The notes: a model not told the origin generated them from the letters alone. A DNA stretch of 64,000 nt from Cardinalis cardinalis (GCA_014549065.1 JACDOX010000085.1:1786241-1850240); one strand, 5' to 3'; counted from the first letter of the stretch, positions 25,501 to 40,500 are shown. Program-made: numbers and translations.

Positions 25501-28500
25501 AACCGTCATAAACTGACAAAAAACAAAGCCAAGAATAATTACTGCTTATAAATTTTACAGGATAACAAACAAGACTTTAATTGATGCTTTTTTTAAGAGG
25601 CAAGACCTTTGTAGATCTTATCATTATGGATTTGTGCTGATACATATATTTAAACAGGGAGAAAGGGCAGAAAATTGTCCCTAAATTAGAAAGTTGGAAC
25701 CATCATTTAACTGTAAAACTTCTAGTTAGCAAAGTACTGAAGACCATACTTAATTAGTGATCACTTTTACCACTGACTGCCTATTTCTGCTGGGAATTTG
25801 TGGTTCAGTGAGAAAACTCAAAGCAGGATCTCTTTCAGGTTCAGTTTTTAAACCAGCTGTATTCAGTGCAATGCAACTTGTCCCACAGAAGCACAGCCTA
25901 AAAGATGGAAAGCAGCTGAGAATCTTATCTGGGCAGGGGGCAACTGCAGGCACTTCTATCAGATGTGACAGGAGACATTGTGTGCAGGTCTTTGAGTATA
26001 ATACCACAGGAAAGGAACCAAAAGGGCTTTCAGAGTTAGAGGAAGGAGTTAACATTCAACACTGTGAATCTGGCATTTGTATCTCGAGAGAAATCTCAGT
26101 GAGACCAAGTATACAAAAGGCTGAAATGGGAAAGAATAGACTGCTGCCAACAGGCTTTCTTGCAAAGGTAAATAATAAAAAATAAAAGGTCAAAGCTTGG
26201 AGATAANAACAAGAACATACAGGATAAGCAACTAAAAGAATCTTTTTATAACCAGAGGCTCTTAGATGTGGAACAGACAGGGCAGTGACTCTGGAAGTGC
26301 AGTGGGCAATTGCACACAGTGCTTTTTATATTCTCTGCTCGCCTAATTTTAAAATGGGGTCATATGGTAGAGTATGANTGAAATACTTTAGAAGTAGAAA
26401 CTTATATTTGAAGATGTCTAGGCTGTAGATCTGTGGTAATTAAACAATAAAAAAGTATTAATGACGTGGACAAAATAAATCCCAATGTTATAATTGTGCT
26501 ATTACACCCAGACCACAGCTGGCTGANGGACAGAGCCATCACCAGTCACAGCAGATGATTTAATAGTTCTTGGGGAGGAAATTATATGGCAAACAGAATG
26601 ATCTGTGGGGGGTTTTGAATGAGCAGAGATGAATGAATAGAGAAAAAATNATTCATATGTGTCTCTCTACAGACATGAAATTCTGGTCTCTTGCCTGAGG
26701 AGCTGCAGAATGCACCAGGTGCAAGGGACTGCCTGAGTCCAGCAGTTTGTCCCAGAACANAAATGATCTNTACACAGCACAGGGCTGAGCTGGCNAGTGC
26801 TTTGTGCTTCAGGTCTGCTGGAAGCAAAGATGCACCACAATTCCCCACAAATCACATAAATCCCCCACTTTTCCCCCTTCTCCAAACGACAGTTGTGAAG
26901 CAGGGATGTTGGATGACCAGAGATCCTGGTGTTTAATCAGCTTTCAGGAGGCATCTCTGGACCCTTCCTGCCAAAGAGGGTCCTGGAGCTGCCAGCTTTC
27001 ACAGCTGCCTGTTGCAAAGCCAAGCTCTAAGGGGACTCAGCCAGCCCAGAGCTTTCTGCTGAGACCTGGAGCATGTGAAAAAACCACCTTTGGGATTTCT
27101 GGGTGCCCTGCTGTCTGGCAGAAATATTTGAAGCCTTGAAGCCTGGTTTAAGCCAATATCTCAGGGCTCTAAGGTTACCCCCTGTGCATCTGGGAGCTGC
27201 ATTGCAGTTGAAACTTCTGCTTTTTAAAATTTATTTAACATTTCCAGAAGTGCAAGGCTGTTCTGGATCCTCATGCACTGAAAGGAAACAAGGGTCTTTG
27301 CACAGAATTCTTTCTGTACTGAATGCAATGTGTTATCNCCCAAATACTCTGAAGGCCACTTCTCTGGCATTTTCCAGCAGACACAGTTTTGTCAGAAAGT
27401 TTGGGCTACCACTGCTTGCAGGGAAAGGCACATCTGGCCAGCTGTGAAGGAGCTGTGCTCCTTTGTCAGCCCAAAGTGCAGTTCATGGCTCTACATGCTA
27501 GACACCCAAAATTTAAATGTGTTGCTCCATTCATGGAGAAATATCAATAAAGATTCAAAAATGATAACAGGCACAATAAGAAGAAAAGCAAATCAGCTTC
27601 CTGCTAGAAGCAAAATTCANCTGTGTTATCTCCAGCATTCAGTGCCATTGACAGCAGTGCAAGCAAAGGGATTCTGAGAACTTTTGCCATCTGACTGTGA
27701 CTGGAGCAGNACATCAGCTTTTTGCTCCTCCAGTAACAGCCTCTGCACACTCCTACTGCCTTTAGAGATTGCTTTTCCACAGTGCTAAAACTCACCAGGT
27801 ATTTGTGCTGCTCACTGAGGCCCGATGAACCAGCAGCACCACTCCAAATTTACTGAATTTGTGCCATCACCAGCCTGTTCTTGGTGCTAGAGAAGGAATA
27901 GGAGAACAAATTGACNAGCAAAGGGAAGAGATTGCCTTGAGGGGAAAGAGGAGATTACAGCATTTCTGAAAGAACCCCTGAAATGGCCTGTGAGCTGTAT
28001 TCTGCAGCAGGATGAGGACATTCCTGGGATGTGTCCCAGAGCCAGACTGCTGCCAGTGTCCAAACCAAGAGAGGCAGGCAGTGAAAGGAGTGTGGCGTGT
28101 GCCCACTGCCACTACAACCAGCTCACTGCCCCTTTTTTCCCTTTCCCCCAATCTACCCATTTAAAATTGCACAAGGCTGCAGCCTCTCAGGCAATCCAGG
28201 AACAAAACACATTGCAGCTGTTTNTATTGTATTTATATGGTAATTCCATCATAAAGCATTGAAGAAGTACAATGTGCCACACACATGCCAAACTCAGTAA
28301 TTGTTAGGAGTCACAGGAATAGAATGCTGCAGCAGGCTAGATTAGAAATAAGGAATTAAATGTCGTTTTTCCTGTACAGGTTAGTTATTGGCCACTGCAT
28401 CCTGCACCAGAAGGATTAAATAAAAAAATCAGCTCTGAGGCAACAACAGAAGGTACAGGAAAAGGGCTGGCTGCAAGGCTAGCCTCCATTCATGCCTCCA

Positions 28501-31500
28501 GGTGACATGTTAGTGACCAACTGCAGGAAAAATCTGATTCTTTTCACATGAATATTTTTATCTGGAATATTTTGAACTATAACAAATTAATTTTTCTGNA
28601 TTATGCAACTATTTAAATTTCCAAGCATGCTCCTTTGAAGTGGCACTAGCTGGTTCTCTGTTCATCCATTTCTGACCTGTGCCTCCTGCTTACTTCTGCT
28701 TTGNCTCATCAACTAATAGTGGTGTTGAGAGTCTTGATTTTGATATGAGAAGTAGCATTAGGAGTTTACTTGCTGCACTGTGCTCTATTAGCACTTAATA
28801 TACTTCAGCAAAAAAGGATTAGCTTGAGAATTTCACTGAATTCTTTGAAAAAGCCCCAAAAGTTCTGACCCAGATTTGGAGCAAAACTTATCCATTAACA
28901 TTTTCTTACCAAGGATTAGCTTATTATTGGACAATTTAAGGGAGGGGAAGTAGGCCTCAAAGTGCTCAATTTAAGTCCAGTTCAGAACAATGACTTAAAA
29001 TAATTTTTAACTGGAGCACCATCATTGGGTGGGCTGAAGAGCAGGTTTGCTGCTGGGTGGTTTCCACATCAGAGAAGTCTCACAGCTGGTCTGTGCCACC
29101 ATCCTTTGAGGAGCCTCAGCAGCCATGGGCTGGACAGACTCATTTAGGATGGCTCAGCCATGGCCAGGGTGGAGAAGAGCAGTGCTAGAGAGCTGGGCCA
29201 TGGCCAGGATGGAGAAGAGCAGTGCTAGAGAGCTGGGCCATNNNNNNNNNNNNNNNNNNNNNNNNNNNNNNNNNNNNNNNNNNNNNNNNNNNNNNNNNNN
29301 NNNNNNNNNNNNNNNNNNNNNNNNNNNNNNNNNNNNNNNNNNNNNNNNNNNNNNNNNNNNNNNNNNNNNNNNNNNNNNNNNNNNNNNNNNNNNNNNNNNN
29401 NNNNNNNNNNNNNNNNNNNNNNNNNNNNNNNNNNNNNNNNNNNNNNNNNNNNNNNNNNNNNNNNNNNNNNNNNNNNNNNNNNNNNNNNNNNNNNNNNNNN
29501 NNNNNNNNNNNNNNNNNNNNNNNNNNNNNNNNNNNNNNNNNNNNNNNNNNNNNNNNNNNNNNNNNNNNNNNNNNNNNNNNNNNNNNNNNNNNNNNNNNNN
29601 NNNNNNNNNNNNNNNNNNNNNNNAGAGCAGTGCTAGAGAGCTGGGCCATTGCCCTGTGCTGGAGCTCTCCTCCTGCTGGGTGACTGGGGTGGCTCTGGAA
29701 GGTGTGACTGGGTTCCAGAGCAGCAGGGCCATAAAGAAGAAGATCCAGAGGGTCCTGGTGGAGCAGACCCTTGCAGCTCCTCCCAGCGTGTGCCCTGCCA
29801 GTGCCTGGGCTGTTCTGGAGCTCAGCAGTGACAGTGACATTGTTTGGTTCCACAGCAGAGATTTTGGGGCCCTCTGTGTCACTGCCAGACCTCCCCTTCT
29901 CTGGTGTACAGTGACAATGACAGCCCCAAGTGACAGTGAAAGCCCTAATGGCTGCAGAGCACAGGGAGCCTGTCCCGTGGGGCCACCACCAGTGACAGCA
30001 GCAGGATCTTGGCTGGTGATTAATCACAGCATCCCTTCCCAATGGCTCTAAACTATTGACACCAGGTGTGGGCTGTTCTCCCATTTCTCATTGTGTCAAT
30101 TCAGGCTTCTTTTAACATTTTCTTTGCACTTATTGATTTAATAGGCAATTTGGATTTTTGTTGCTTTTGAACACAGCTGGCCACTGTTCTATTTCTGGCT
30201 GCCGCACTGAGGATGAAGTGTGATCATTAAGTTAATACCCAGTTTAACTATACCAGTCTGTGTCTAAATTGAACCAAAGTTGTGCATTAATAACTTCAGG
30301 CTTACCTCTACTGTTCCTCTCACTATNTGTAATAGCTTAATAATTTTATTTCCCTATAGTAATTATTTTCATGCTATCTTTTTGTGCGTACAGTAATATC
30401 ATTTTACTTGNTTCTTTGTCACTGAAAATTATCCTGGAGATTTCAGAACAAAATAATTTAATCCTGTCACTGGCTGTGACTAATCTCAGTGTTGTCTCCA
30501 GTTTTGCTGTATGAATTTTGTCTCATTACCAGGAAAAAGCTCAATATATGCTAAAAAATAGTTGGCTACTACATACTTGCTTTAAATAAATGAAATGTTT
30601 ATTCTTTCTTTTTTGAAAATGTAAGAGACTTCTGTGTGAAGCAGTTCTGAATCATGTCTCAGAGGTATCATTGCTCACTGGGACAGAGTTAGAGCTTTAC
30701 TTAAAGGCTCAATAATGTTAACATAATCTTCCCCAGTGGTTCACATCCCAGGAGCTCAAAGCATTTTATGAAAAATAATTAATTATCCTTCAGCACAGCT
30801 GCTGCCAGGTGCACCAGTTACCCATGATGTTAGAAGAAGAGCCGAGAGCCAGAGGTTGGTGTCTGCGGGGAGTGCTGGGGGCTGGGGGCCATCCTGCCCT
30901 GGCCTCTCCAGGTGTCCTCACCTGTGCTCCATTCCAGGCTTCAGCCACATCTCCAGCCTTGCAGACAAGCTGTGAACTGGTATCTGATGGTTTCTGTGTT
31001 TATTTCCCTCCACTTTCAAGCTTGTGCTGCCTTGCTTGCATTTTTGAGTCTTTTGGAAACACTGCATAATTTTGGGTCGCTTTCAAAAACCTTTTCTCTG
31101 GTTCAAGGACACGTTGAGTGGGATGTGAAGGAGAATCTCTGTTCTGCAAGGGGTCAGAGCAGAATTCTGCCTGTCACACTAATTCCTGTGCTGCTTTAAG
31201 CACATCCCTGGGGCTTGTTTGTTCCTGAATTGTTGAAATCAGAGGGTGGAGGCCGACCTCACGCAGGGAGTGACACCAGGGCACTTACAGCTAGAGCTGC
31301 AAGTAAATTAGTTACCTTTTCTTTTTCTGTTTTCTGAGCTCTTGAGAGCTAATTTTATAATATGTATGTGTAATTTATATATGGTTTATATTCCTGTTTA
31401 CCAGTATTGTTGGCTTTAATTCATGGTAACATCAGAATAACTTCCCATCTCCTGCTTGTGTTTCTGGCAAGCAGTGGAAATGAGAGGTGGGCCTGTGAGA

Positions 31501-34500
31501 ACCTCATGACATTTGGGCTACACATCAACTAAATATACTCCAGCAAACACAATGATTTCTAATGGGGAAATCAATCTTGTGCAGGCAGCATTTGTGTGGT
31601 AATTTTACANACCAGTTTTGCAATTTGAGTGTAAAAACAACTACTGAAACATGGCTTTTCTCTCATGACAGACATNTCAAAATCTGTCTCACTTTTTTCC
31701 TCAAGATTCTGTTATCTTGAAAAAAAAAGTGATGTTTTATATTTATTTCCCCACTTTCTCAATTAAGAAAGGAAGTCAAAACCTNCAGATAATACTAGCA
31801 GGATAACTTAAAAAAATATTTAATCTATTTTTAAATACAAGGGAAATAGATTTTGTTTATATAGTATAGAATGTTTTTCCTTTGCCTCCATTTTGGGAGA
31901 ACTGTGAACTAAGCTCATACAGGGGGTGTTTGCTGAGATTCTGTAGTTTCATTCTTACTCCAGCTTTTTGTCAGAAATTCTTCTCAACTATGCTTAGTCT
32001 GCCATGAGAGGCTTCAGAATTTGTCTCCTCTTAATTAATTGAACAGCTTATTTTCTGATGCTTTTTGTCTGCTCTTTTCTGCATAATTATGCTGAGTGCA
32101 TTTTGACCTCTCTATTTTCCCCTTTTCAAATCAATACAGCTGAAGCAGGCCTTTTCTCAGGAATATCTCTCCATTTGGGTACCAAGATATGCAGCCAACC
32201 TATTTTTCAGTGTCTAAATTCTTGTTTAACGTGAAGGCCAAGTATGATGAACCCTTGGAATGGGGTTTTCCAGAGGCCAAGCAGTTTCTTTTCCAAAGCC
32301 ATCTCATATAAATTGGTTGCTTTAGGTTCAGGGAGCACAGTCCATAGCCCTGTTTCTCTCTGGGTTGCAGAGGTAACACATCAATTATGGAGAAATAATC
32401 ACAGGAGCACCCTGGCCTTACCAGCTGCNAAGTTATTACTGCAAAGTGCTTTTTCCCATTTTAATGCCCTTGCAGGATGAGCTCCTGCATCATTTCTGAG
32501 CCCATCCTTGGCTCCTCTTGGTGGGGCTGGGCTTTAGCTCCGGGGTGGAGCAGCAGGGACNGTTAGAGGGGTTAAATGTGGGGAATATTCATGGGTTTAT
32601 GTTGCCTGCACCAAGGTAGGGCTCTGCAGAGCTGCAAGTGATTGCTCTGAGAGGGTTTTGTGGCAGTCAGTTTGTGGTGATGTCAGTTCAGGAATGGTGG
32701 CTGTGGATGGGGTTGGGGTTGGGATTCCTTAGAGGGATGACTGGGCCTGNCTAACAAAATGATTGTCACTTTGGCTTAAGGAGTATTTCACTTCTAAACT
32801 GTTACATTGCAAGTAATAAGAAAAAACAATGGAGAAACCAGTCAGCACAGCATTCAGCTAGAGTATTTTTTACTGCTTGAATTAATTACTCCATAGTTAG
32901 GTAGCTCTGTGATTTAATTTACATTCCTGAAAAACACCATTAAGACAGTCTGACTGGCTTAATTCATTTTCTCTGCTTCCACATACAGATCAACTTGACA
33001 TCATTTCAATGGCTGAAACAACAATGATGCCTGAGGAAATTGAGCTTGAGATGGCAAAGATCCAGAGACTTCGGGAAGTCTTAGTCAGAAGAGAATCAGA
33101 ACTCAGGTTTATGTAAGTATCAATCCCTCTGGGGAAACACTATGCAAAATTAATCAAAATAGGAAAGAATGGTATTTAGAAGACTTTTATCTGCTTGACA
33201 TTTTAAAAGGGAGAAAGATAAAGAGCATCCCAGTTAGGTGAGCACTTACAAAATGCCGTTGGGAAATGATTTTTGTAGTTGGAAAGGAAATTAATGCTTT
33301 TTTATTCAGCACCTTTTTTTATTCAGCACGATTTGCAGAATACATAAAATGGATCTCTTACTTACNAAAGGAAACTTTAGCAAAGTACCTGTCTATGCAG
33401 TATCTTTTCCTACCTGATTTCAGTCCTTTGTGGCAAGGATATTTGTCTGAACAAAATATCAACAGGTAAGGGAATTTGAAGCTTCCACAGTCTAAGCTAG
33501 TTCAGGCTTTATTCCTGCTTCATTAGTGGTCTTAGACAGCTCATGTCACAAGAGAGCACACTGTGCTCTGCACTAATAGCAGCCAAGATTTGACATTTGT
33601 TAAATGGAAGCCATTAAGTTATGAACACAAAACACTTTCTGATATATCAAATTAAATAGCAATATTCCAAGAGGGATTTTCAAAATTGCCAAAAAGGTCA
33701 GGCGTNGGAGCCTCGCTGAAGGTTTGTGAATATTAATCCAATTCTGATGGTGAAGACAATAGGGTTAATATTCCTAAATCATCTAATTTAGAAGATCAGA
33801 ACTTATTCCTATGTATATTATTTTGAAGTGTCCTCAGTCTGTGAGTATCTGAGGTCAGTAACAAATGCCTTTGCTGACTGGCCAAGAACTTCAGTAGCTC
33901 TAAAACCTGCTGAGCTCAGACCCTTGGCATTGATGAAGCTTCAGCAGCCTGAAAAAACTCACTGGCTTTCTGCTCATATTCAAGTGCAGGGGACTGGTAC
34001 TTTGGCCCTTACACTGGAGGTTAATTTTAGTGCCCTGACTTGCANTGCCAGCAGCTGGGAGCCTCACCCCTCTGCAAACAGCACATCTGTGAGTATTACC
34101 CCAGAGACTTCTGCCCAGAATCCCTGCTTAGACACCTTTGGGGTAAGGACTGGTTATAGTGGCNCTGACCTTTAGTAATGCCTTTGTGGTACAAATAAAG
34201 TGAACAGGAAAGGCTTTGTCACTCCTGCTCCTGGTAGTCAAGTCACTACTTGGTTATTGGTTTGTACATAAATTTAATCTGGAAGAAGCCTCATCATTGA
34301 ACCCTGCACTTCTCTTGACATTTTCTATATCAAACAAAGCACTGAAATAAACTGCCCCAGTGAATGAGAGCAATTGTTCTGTTTGTTCTGGTATCCAGTC
34401 TGCTCTTATAATTTCCCCCATGTTCACACTCTTTGCTCTNTATTGCCTGGCAGGTGTTTGAGTAAGGGATTTAGCAGAGGGGAGCTTGCTTATTGAAAAG

Positions 34501-37500
34501 GGAACAGAGCTGCTGTTCACACTGTGCAGCTGTTCTCCTCCTGGGCCAGATCTCATCCTCTCACACTGCCTGGGGCTGCCCAGGGCACTCCCAGCCTCTC
34601 CCTGGCACAGGCAGGAAAGCTCCTCTGAGCTTCAGCCTCCAGGAGGTTGCCCCAAGGTCCTGGCAGATCAGGCAGGGGACAGAGGGGCCCCAGTTTCTGT
34701 CTTTTCTAAGCCATGGAGAGCCGCAGACCCTCTCATTCCTTCAGCTGCAGCAGACCTAATGACCACTTTTCCAGGGACATTCACACAGNTTCCAGCCCAG
34801 CTGCTCCCTGCAGTGTGGCAGAGTGTTCTGACTGCTCATTAATCCTTGAGGCAGTTAAATTCAGTTTGTGAATGCCACTGAATGAAATGGCCAGAGAGAA
34901 GCAGTGATACCCAAGCTGGTGATACCCAAGCTGGTGATACCCAAGTGATACAGCAGCACCTGTTCTTTACTGCCTCTCATGCTGGGCAGTTGGCACTGAC
35001 AGAAGGGCTTGGCTACATTTGTCTTCAATGACAAACATCTTTTAATGACAAATGTATTTTAATGACCTGTTGCTGAGATTAACAGCACGAGTCATGGTTA
35101 CCTCAGAGATCCAAGTTTTGTATCTNCTTCACTAAGCAAATTACCTAAACTCTAATTCATAGACATATTGTGGAAGACTTTATATGTAGCCATATTCTTT
35201 TTTTCATTTGATTTCTGAAGCAATGAATTGCCAATATCCAAAGACCAGCAGTCTGTATGTAGGTCATGANTTTTAGTAACTGATTTCTTCTGACAGGACT
35301 GGATTCCCCTGGGAATGACCTATCCAGCCAACCAAATGCAGCTGAGCCTCCTCAGCCAGGTTTNAGCAGGCTCAGCTTTGAACACTGCTAACGAGCAGCT
35401 CTACACCTACACTCGGAGCACAGAGTGCCAGAGCAGCTTTAATGAGAGCCACAGCTCTTTAACTCTTGCATCTGCTTTAGCCTTTCCTTTAATTAGAGCA
35501 AAAGGATAAAACACACACTTAGTATTAGAGAAACTGTGTGGTATGTTTGTATTCCATTCTTTGCCTTTCATGCTGTTAGCAACAGAATAGAAATTCTCTT
35601 GGGTTAAATTGGTATTTTTTTAATAGTTCTTTTGAAAGCATGAACACAGTGAAAGGATTCTGTATCACTTGCACATCCAGGCACAGCTCACATTTCCAGC
35701 TACATTTTTTTAAAGTAATGGTTCTTTCTTCTCACTGTCTGTCTGATCTTTTTGTTCACATGTAGCCAGATCCTAAAGGAGGAAAAGTACACTGTAGCTG
35801 TGCTTAAAGAAAGCAGGGCTCTGGAGCTGTGCTCAGAGTGTCCCCAGCCCTCAGGGTCACAGCACACACAGCCTGGCAGCTCTGCTTGCACACACCAGCA
35901 GGTGCCTCAGCTCTTCCATGCATTTAAAAATACTCTCTCAAGAATAAGACAACAAAACACTGCTAAAAAATACCCCACCCTGTGTTTAAAAATACTCACT
36001 CAAGAATAAGACAACAAAACATTGCAAGCTAGGCTTGCTGCTGGTGGAAACCACAGCAAGCTCTTCCTCTGTCAGGTTTAACCCATGGAGGGAATAGGCT
36101 CTAAGGCNGCTAATGGAATTTGCTCTTTTCCTTGAAGAAGATGCAAATGTGGCCATGAAATAGGGACATTAGGCAGAGAACTGCTCCCGTTTATCAGCCA
36201 TTAAAAAACCCCAACAAACCCAAGTGAAAAAGAGCCCAGCAAGCTCATGGGCATGGAGTTGGGTTGCATCTTTCACACTTCTGTGTGTGACCAAGGGAAA
36301 CCTGTTCCTGTGTGGGGTCATCAGGAAGGTGAGGCTGTTTCTGGCAGTTCCTCAGCTCTGCTTTGTTCAGCATGAGTCTCCTCACACAACACAANCTCTG
36401 CAGGAGGGAGCCCTTGGCTGTACGTGGAATCACAGAGCAGCTTGGCTTGCAGGGGACCCACAGACTGGTGGACATGTACTAGTACCCATCAAAATTACTT
36501 TAAAATTCAGAAGATATCTTTATGAACTTGCTGCAATTTCACTGCCTTTCTATACCAGGCCCACAAATGATGTCCCCAGTCCCACAGAGCAGCACATNCT
36601 GGTTTTCAGTGACAGACCAAGGATTCACTCTCAGACAAGCACAGATATTTCTGTAGCCTGCCTATCACTGTATTAAAAAAAAACTTCCCCAAAATAGAGA
36701 AAAAAACCATCTGTGAGAGCAGTGGAAACAGGTTTTANCCTGTTTAAAAATGAAACAGCAAACAATTTTAAGTGAAGACCATAAATATCTGTACAGTTTC
36801 AATACANGTGATTTTTCACTCTTTTGTACTACTTTGCAGCCCTTTGTACACTCTTTTTCCTCTGCCTTGCAGAGAGAAGTGGAAGTTCCTTACTGGTGCA
36901 CTAAACATCATGGAAGCCCTNATTTCAGTAATTAAAACTAAAGCATTTAAAGATAAACTGTTGTCACAAAAGATACATTTAAACAGCGTGACTGCTGGAA
37001 CTCTGAAGTGAAGCAAAAATATACACTACAGAAAATCTAACTGACATCTCTGATTTTCAAATTTGTAATAACTTTTATTGCAAAACACAGCTTTTTAAAA
37101 TTCTGCTGCATGAAACTCAATAAAAGTAGATGTGTGACAGCNTATTCTTAACCCCTGAATTTTTTTTATTTGAGAAGCAAGGAAAGCAGATGAACTCTTA
37201 TCTATTTGCTATANACTACAGTGAAATAGTTAATTCTGTAGTGTATACTTTATAAGAAGTCAGTTTTCTGATAATTCTTGTTTTTCTTTTTATCAAAACA
37301 AAGAAACAAAGAAAGCAAAATGAGCTGAAGCAATGGACTAACAGTCCATGATGTTTCCTAAACCATTGTGCCAATTGCAAGTCAGGTATTAACCTTTGTA
37401 AATGTGTCCTTTGCTTTGCTCCTTATTTTTTTTCCTCCTTGAAAACAAAAAAAAGGAGAGCAGCTGAAAGCAGCTGTTCTCTTCATACCCAGGAAATCCA

Positions 37501-40500
37501 CATCACTTCTAGCTGAGTACCTGCTTGCTATGAAGCATTACCTGAATTTTATAAGGAGNCAATTTTCAGATTATAAAATCAAGTCTTCCTCAATTAGGTA
37601 ATGCCACAATTTAAATTGTACAATCATATTTTAGCTCAGGCAGCCTCAGTCACAGCAGAGCAGATGTACTGTGGTTTGGTCTGTAATTACATTATCAAAT
37701 GCTATTTTTGTCTCAGGACCCTGCCTTGCTTGGTGCCCAGGATGGACCTCCTCAGGATATGTCCAGGTTATGTAGGAATTGTGGCTGTTTGTAGCATCTC
37801 TNCTTCAATGATACTGATACTATCAAATTTCATAAAATTATGCCAGGAGCTGTTGTGACTGTCTCCAACCAGCCNAGGAAATGAAAATATACCTTGAAGC
37901 CATCAGATGTTATCTCCAGCTCTTGGTTTGTTTTTGGAATAGCTGAGAGCTCAGCATATATAGATCTGAAGGAGACAATATGTACAGACAAGCATCAGTT
38001 TACAGCCTGCCAGCATCCCCCTCCTCCTTCTCAGGCTTCTCTCAGCTCCTTCCTGAAAACATTCTGGATAAAAGAGTTTTGGGTCAAGCTGTGAATGTTC
38101 AATCTGTCTGTGCTGTTGAGGAAAGCAAACACACCACGTCAGAACATGCACACTCTCTCTTCCTTTCCAGTGCTCCTGTCCCACTTCCTTTATTTTCTTC
38201 TTCCCTGGTGAGATGACAGACCCAGAAGCTGAGGGAGCTGCTGGGGCAGCATCCTGTGTGTCTCACATTTAATGTGTTGCTGCTGTGGATGTGTTTGGCT
38301 TCAGAGGCAGTTTAGGATTGCTNAGGGCATGGAAATCTGCTGTGCTGAAAGACATGGTTGTAAAAATGGATGATGCATGTGTTAGCTCAGTTTAGCTGAC
38401 NGGGACAGGCAGCAAACCCCCAGACCTCTATGTGATACAGAGTAGATCAAAACTGGACTTCAAAATCATTTGTAGTGCAAAGTTCATGCGTTTTAAAACA
38501 CATTAACATGTTTGGACTCAGTCAATATTATTAGTAAAGGTGAGATCATCTCTCCAACAGATACTGCCTGTTCCTGTGGAAAGGGATGGAATTCTTATCA
38601 AACAGCATCCACTGTCCTCGTGAAACNCAGTCTGTGGGAGATCTGCCAGTGCCTGCCACTGCTGCCTTTCCAGATGGAAAGCAAAGCCTCAAGCCAGCTT
38701 TATTGGATGACCTTGAACTAAAACTGTGGAAGCTGCTTCCACCTGTGATAGCTGTCTTGGGATGGTTATTTCTGCCATGTGGCTGGTACTGAATGGCAGT
38801 TTTTTAATGTGTAGGGAATAGAAGATATTAAACATAAAGCCCTATTAGGTTGCTTTAGGCAATTACTAAAAACATTTTACTTATTAAACTTTTTTTTTAA
38901 ATCTGTAAAAATGCTATAAATGAAGTGGTGTATTTGCTTAATGTCTTTGTGGTTATTACATCACTAAACTAATACTGTGAAGAGGCCAANTTCACCTCCA
39001 CACTGGCTCAGAACTAAAGCTGGTCATTGTCTTTGTGCACTCACTACTCAGAAGAGGGAGATGACTCCCTCTTCTCCAGAGTGCTCATAACATCACATCA
39101 TCCAAATTCTGCATAGTTCTAGTCAGGATTTTAGACNATTTTACACTGTTTGTTTACTTGAAATCCCAGACCTTTTGTGTAGAAAAGTTTGCTGCAATTT
39201 GGCTTTGCAGTCCCACAGCTTCATTAGCTGTCCAGAGTACATCATTTATCCCTAGTTTGGTTTCTTTTCTCTTGCTTCAAATCAGGCTTAGTTTTTTTTT
39301 ACTTGTCTTTTTTAACCTTTATGCTTCTCCCAGGCTGCAAACCCCATGAATCTCAGTTGTCCTGCTGTGATATTGATGTATCCATTGCTGGGAGCAGCTG
39401 AGGTGGGACAGTCAGTAATGATCGTTCTGGAGGGTATTGGGTGTAGTGGTAGAATCTCAAACTTAGGGCAAATTCATGGGGAAAATGTAAAGTCCATATT
39501 CCTTCTAAGAACAACAGGACATCCACAGAGNTCAGATGAAGTCTCACCTTTGTGTCAGTTGCAGTATGCACAGCACATTTTATTTTAAATACAGAATTAT
39601 TTTATACAGGTAGATTATTTAAATATATAGGTATATTATTTAACAGATATATACAGGTATACTATTTATACAGGTATNTTATTTAAATATGCTGGTATTT
39701 TAAATACAGAAAGGCCTCTCTGCTGATTGCCTGCCTTAATGCAACCCCTGCAAAGGGAAACAACACCAAAGTACACAAGAACTGCTGAAGTGAGAGCTTA
39801 ATTCCCTTGGTGATGGCAACCTTAAATAAACCAACTTAGAAACCCCATGTTTTAATTTTAAATGAGTGCAGTTAATCTAATAGACACAAAGTGGGAACAT
39901 GAAACAAACAGTCTTATAACTGGCTGAACTCAGTAATGCTGCAAAGTAACAGAAAAAGTGTTCATGGATGGTTCCATTCTCAGGTGAGAAAAGGCAGCAG
40001 TAATTGCTGTCTCTNTATGAACAAAGTTAATTTCAAATTTAAATTCTTTTTTGAACCAAATACTTTAACACTCCTAAAAGTGTCTCACTAATGGGACATC
40101 AACTCTGATTTCTCAGTGGCTTCATGCCTTGTGTGGCAACAGAGCCCCACACTGAGCATCACCCTGGGGAAGGGTGGGAGGGAGGGACAGTGAGGGGAAG
40201 GAGATGAAACAGGCTGTCAGAGNTGTGAGGAGCTGTGGTAACTCACTNGTTATGTTATTGCTAAGCAGGCATCTGACTTTTGCTTTCTTGGGTACTTTTG
40301 ATTCTTTTGCTGCTCCTTTTTTCCTTTGTACTGGATATTATCTGTTTTCTGTCATCTCAGGCTAAGCAGGAATTCCCTTAGGATTGTTTACTTCTGTGTT
40401 CACATCTGGTACTTTTCTCTGAGTTTTGCACCTTGCTGTTACTGCAGTGTAAATAAGTAACACCAGCAAAACCAGGTTTTTGCTCATGAATATAGCTGTT

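Larger units (their letters stand above)
10523..32988 (+). other. BMERB1: BMERB1 intron 1 (22.5 kb)
   Basis: The intron runs from donor GTGAGT to acceptor CATACAG. It contains a CR1 3' end (15676-16085) and a 40-bp minisatellite with an assembly gap (about 29153-29650). The remainder is AT-rich unique sequence. Open frames in it, the longest without Ns being 142 codons at 25757-26185, have no recognisable domain and overlap open frames on the opposite strand, so I do not call genes here. Confidence 0.85.

Noticed and set aside
25757..26185. 142-codon + strand frame without ambiguous residues in BMERB1 intron 1
   Set aside because: It has no recognised domain, no repeat-element signature and an overlapping open frame of about 100 codons on the other strand. 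Its length is not exceptional for 64 kb of sequence.
29125..30084. Long open frames on both strands around 29.1-30.1 kb
   Set aside because: Most of each frame is a run of unknown residues from the 382-base N gap. The minisatellite period of 40 shifts frame every unit, so no real protein is implied.
32709..32724. GGGGTTGGGGTTGGG, telomere-like or quadruplex motif
   Set aside because: There are only three G-runs and no extended TTAGGG-type array; it is too short to call an interstitial telomere or a strong quadruplex.
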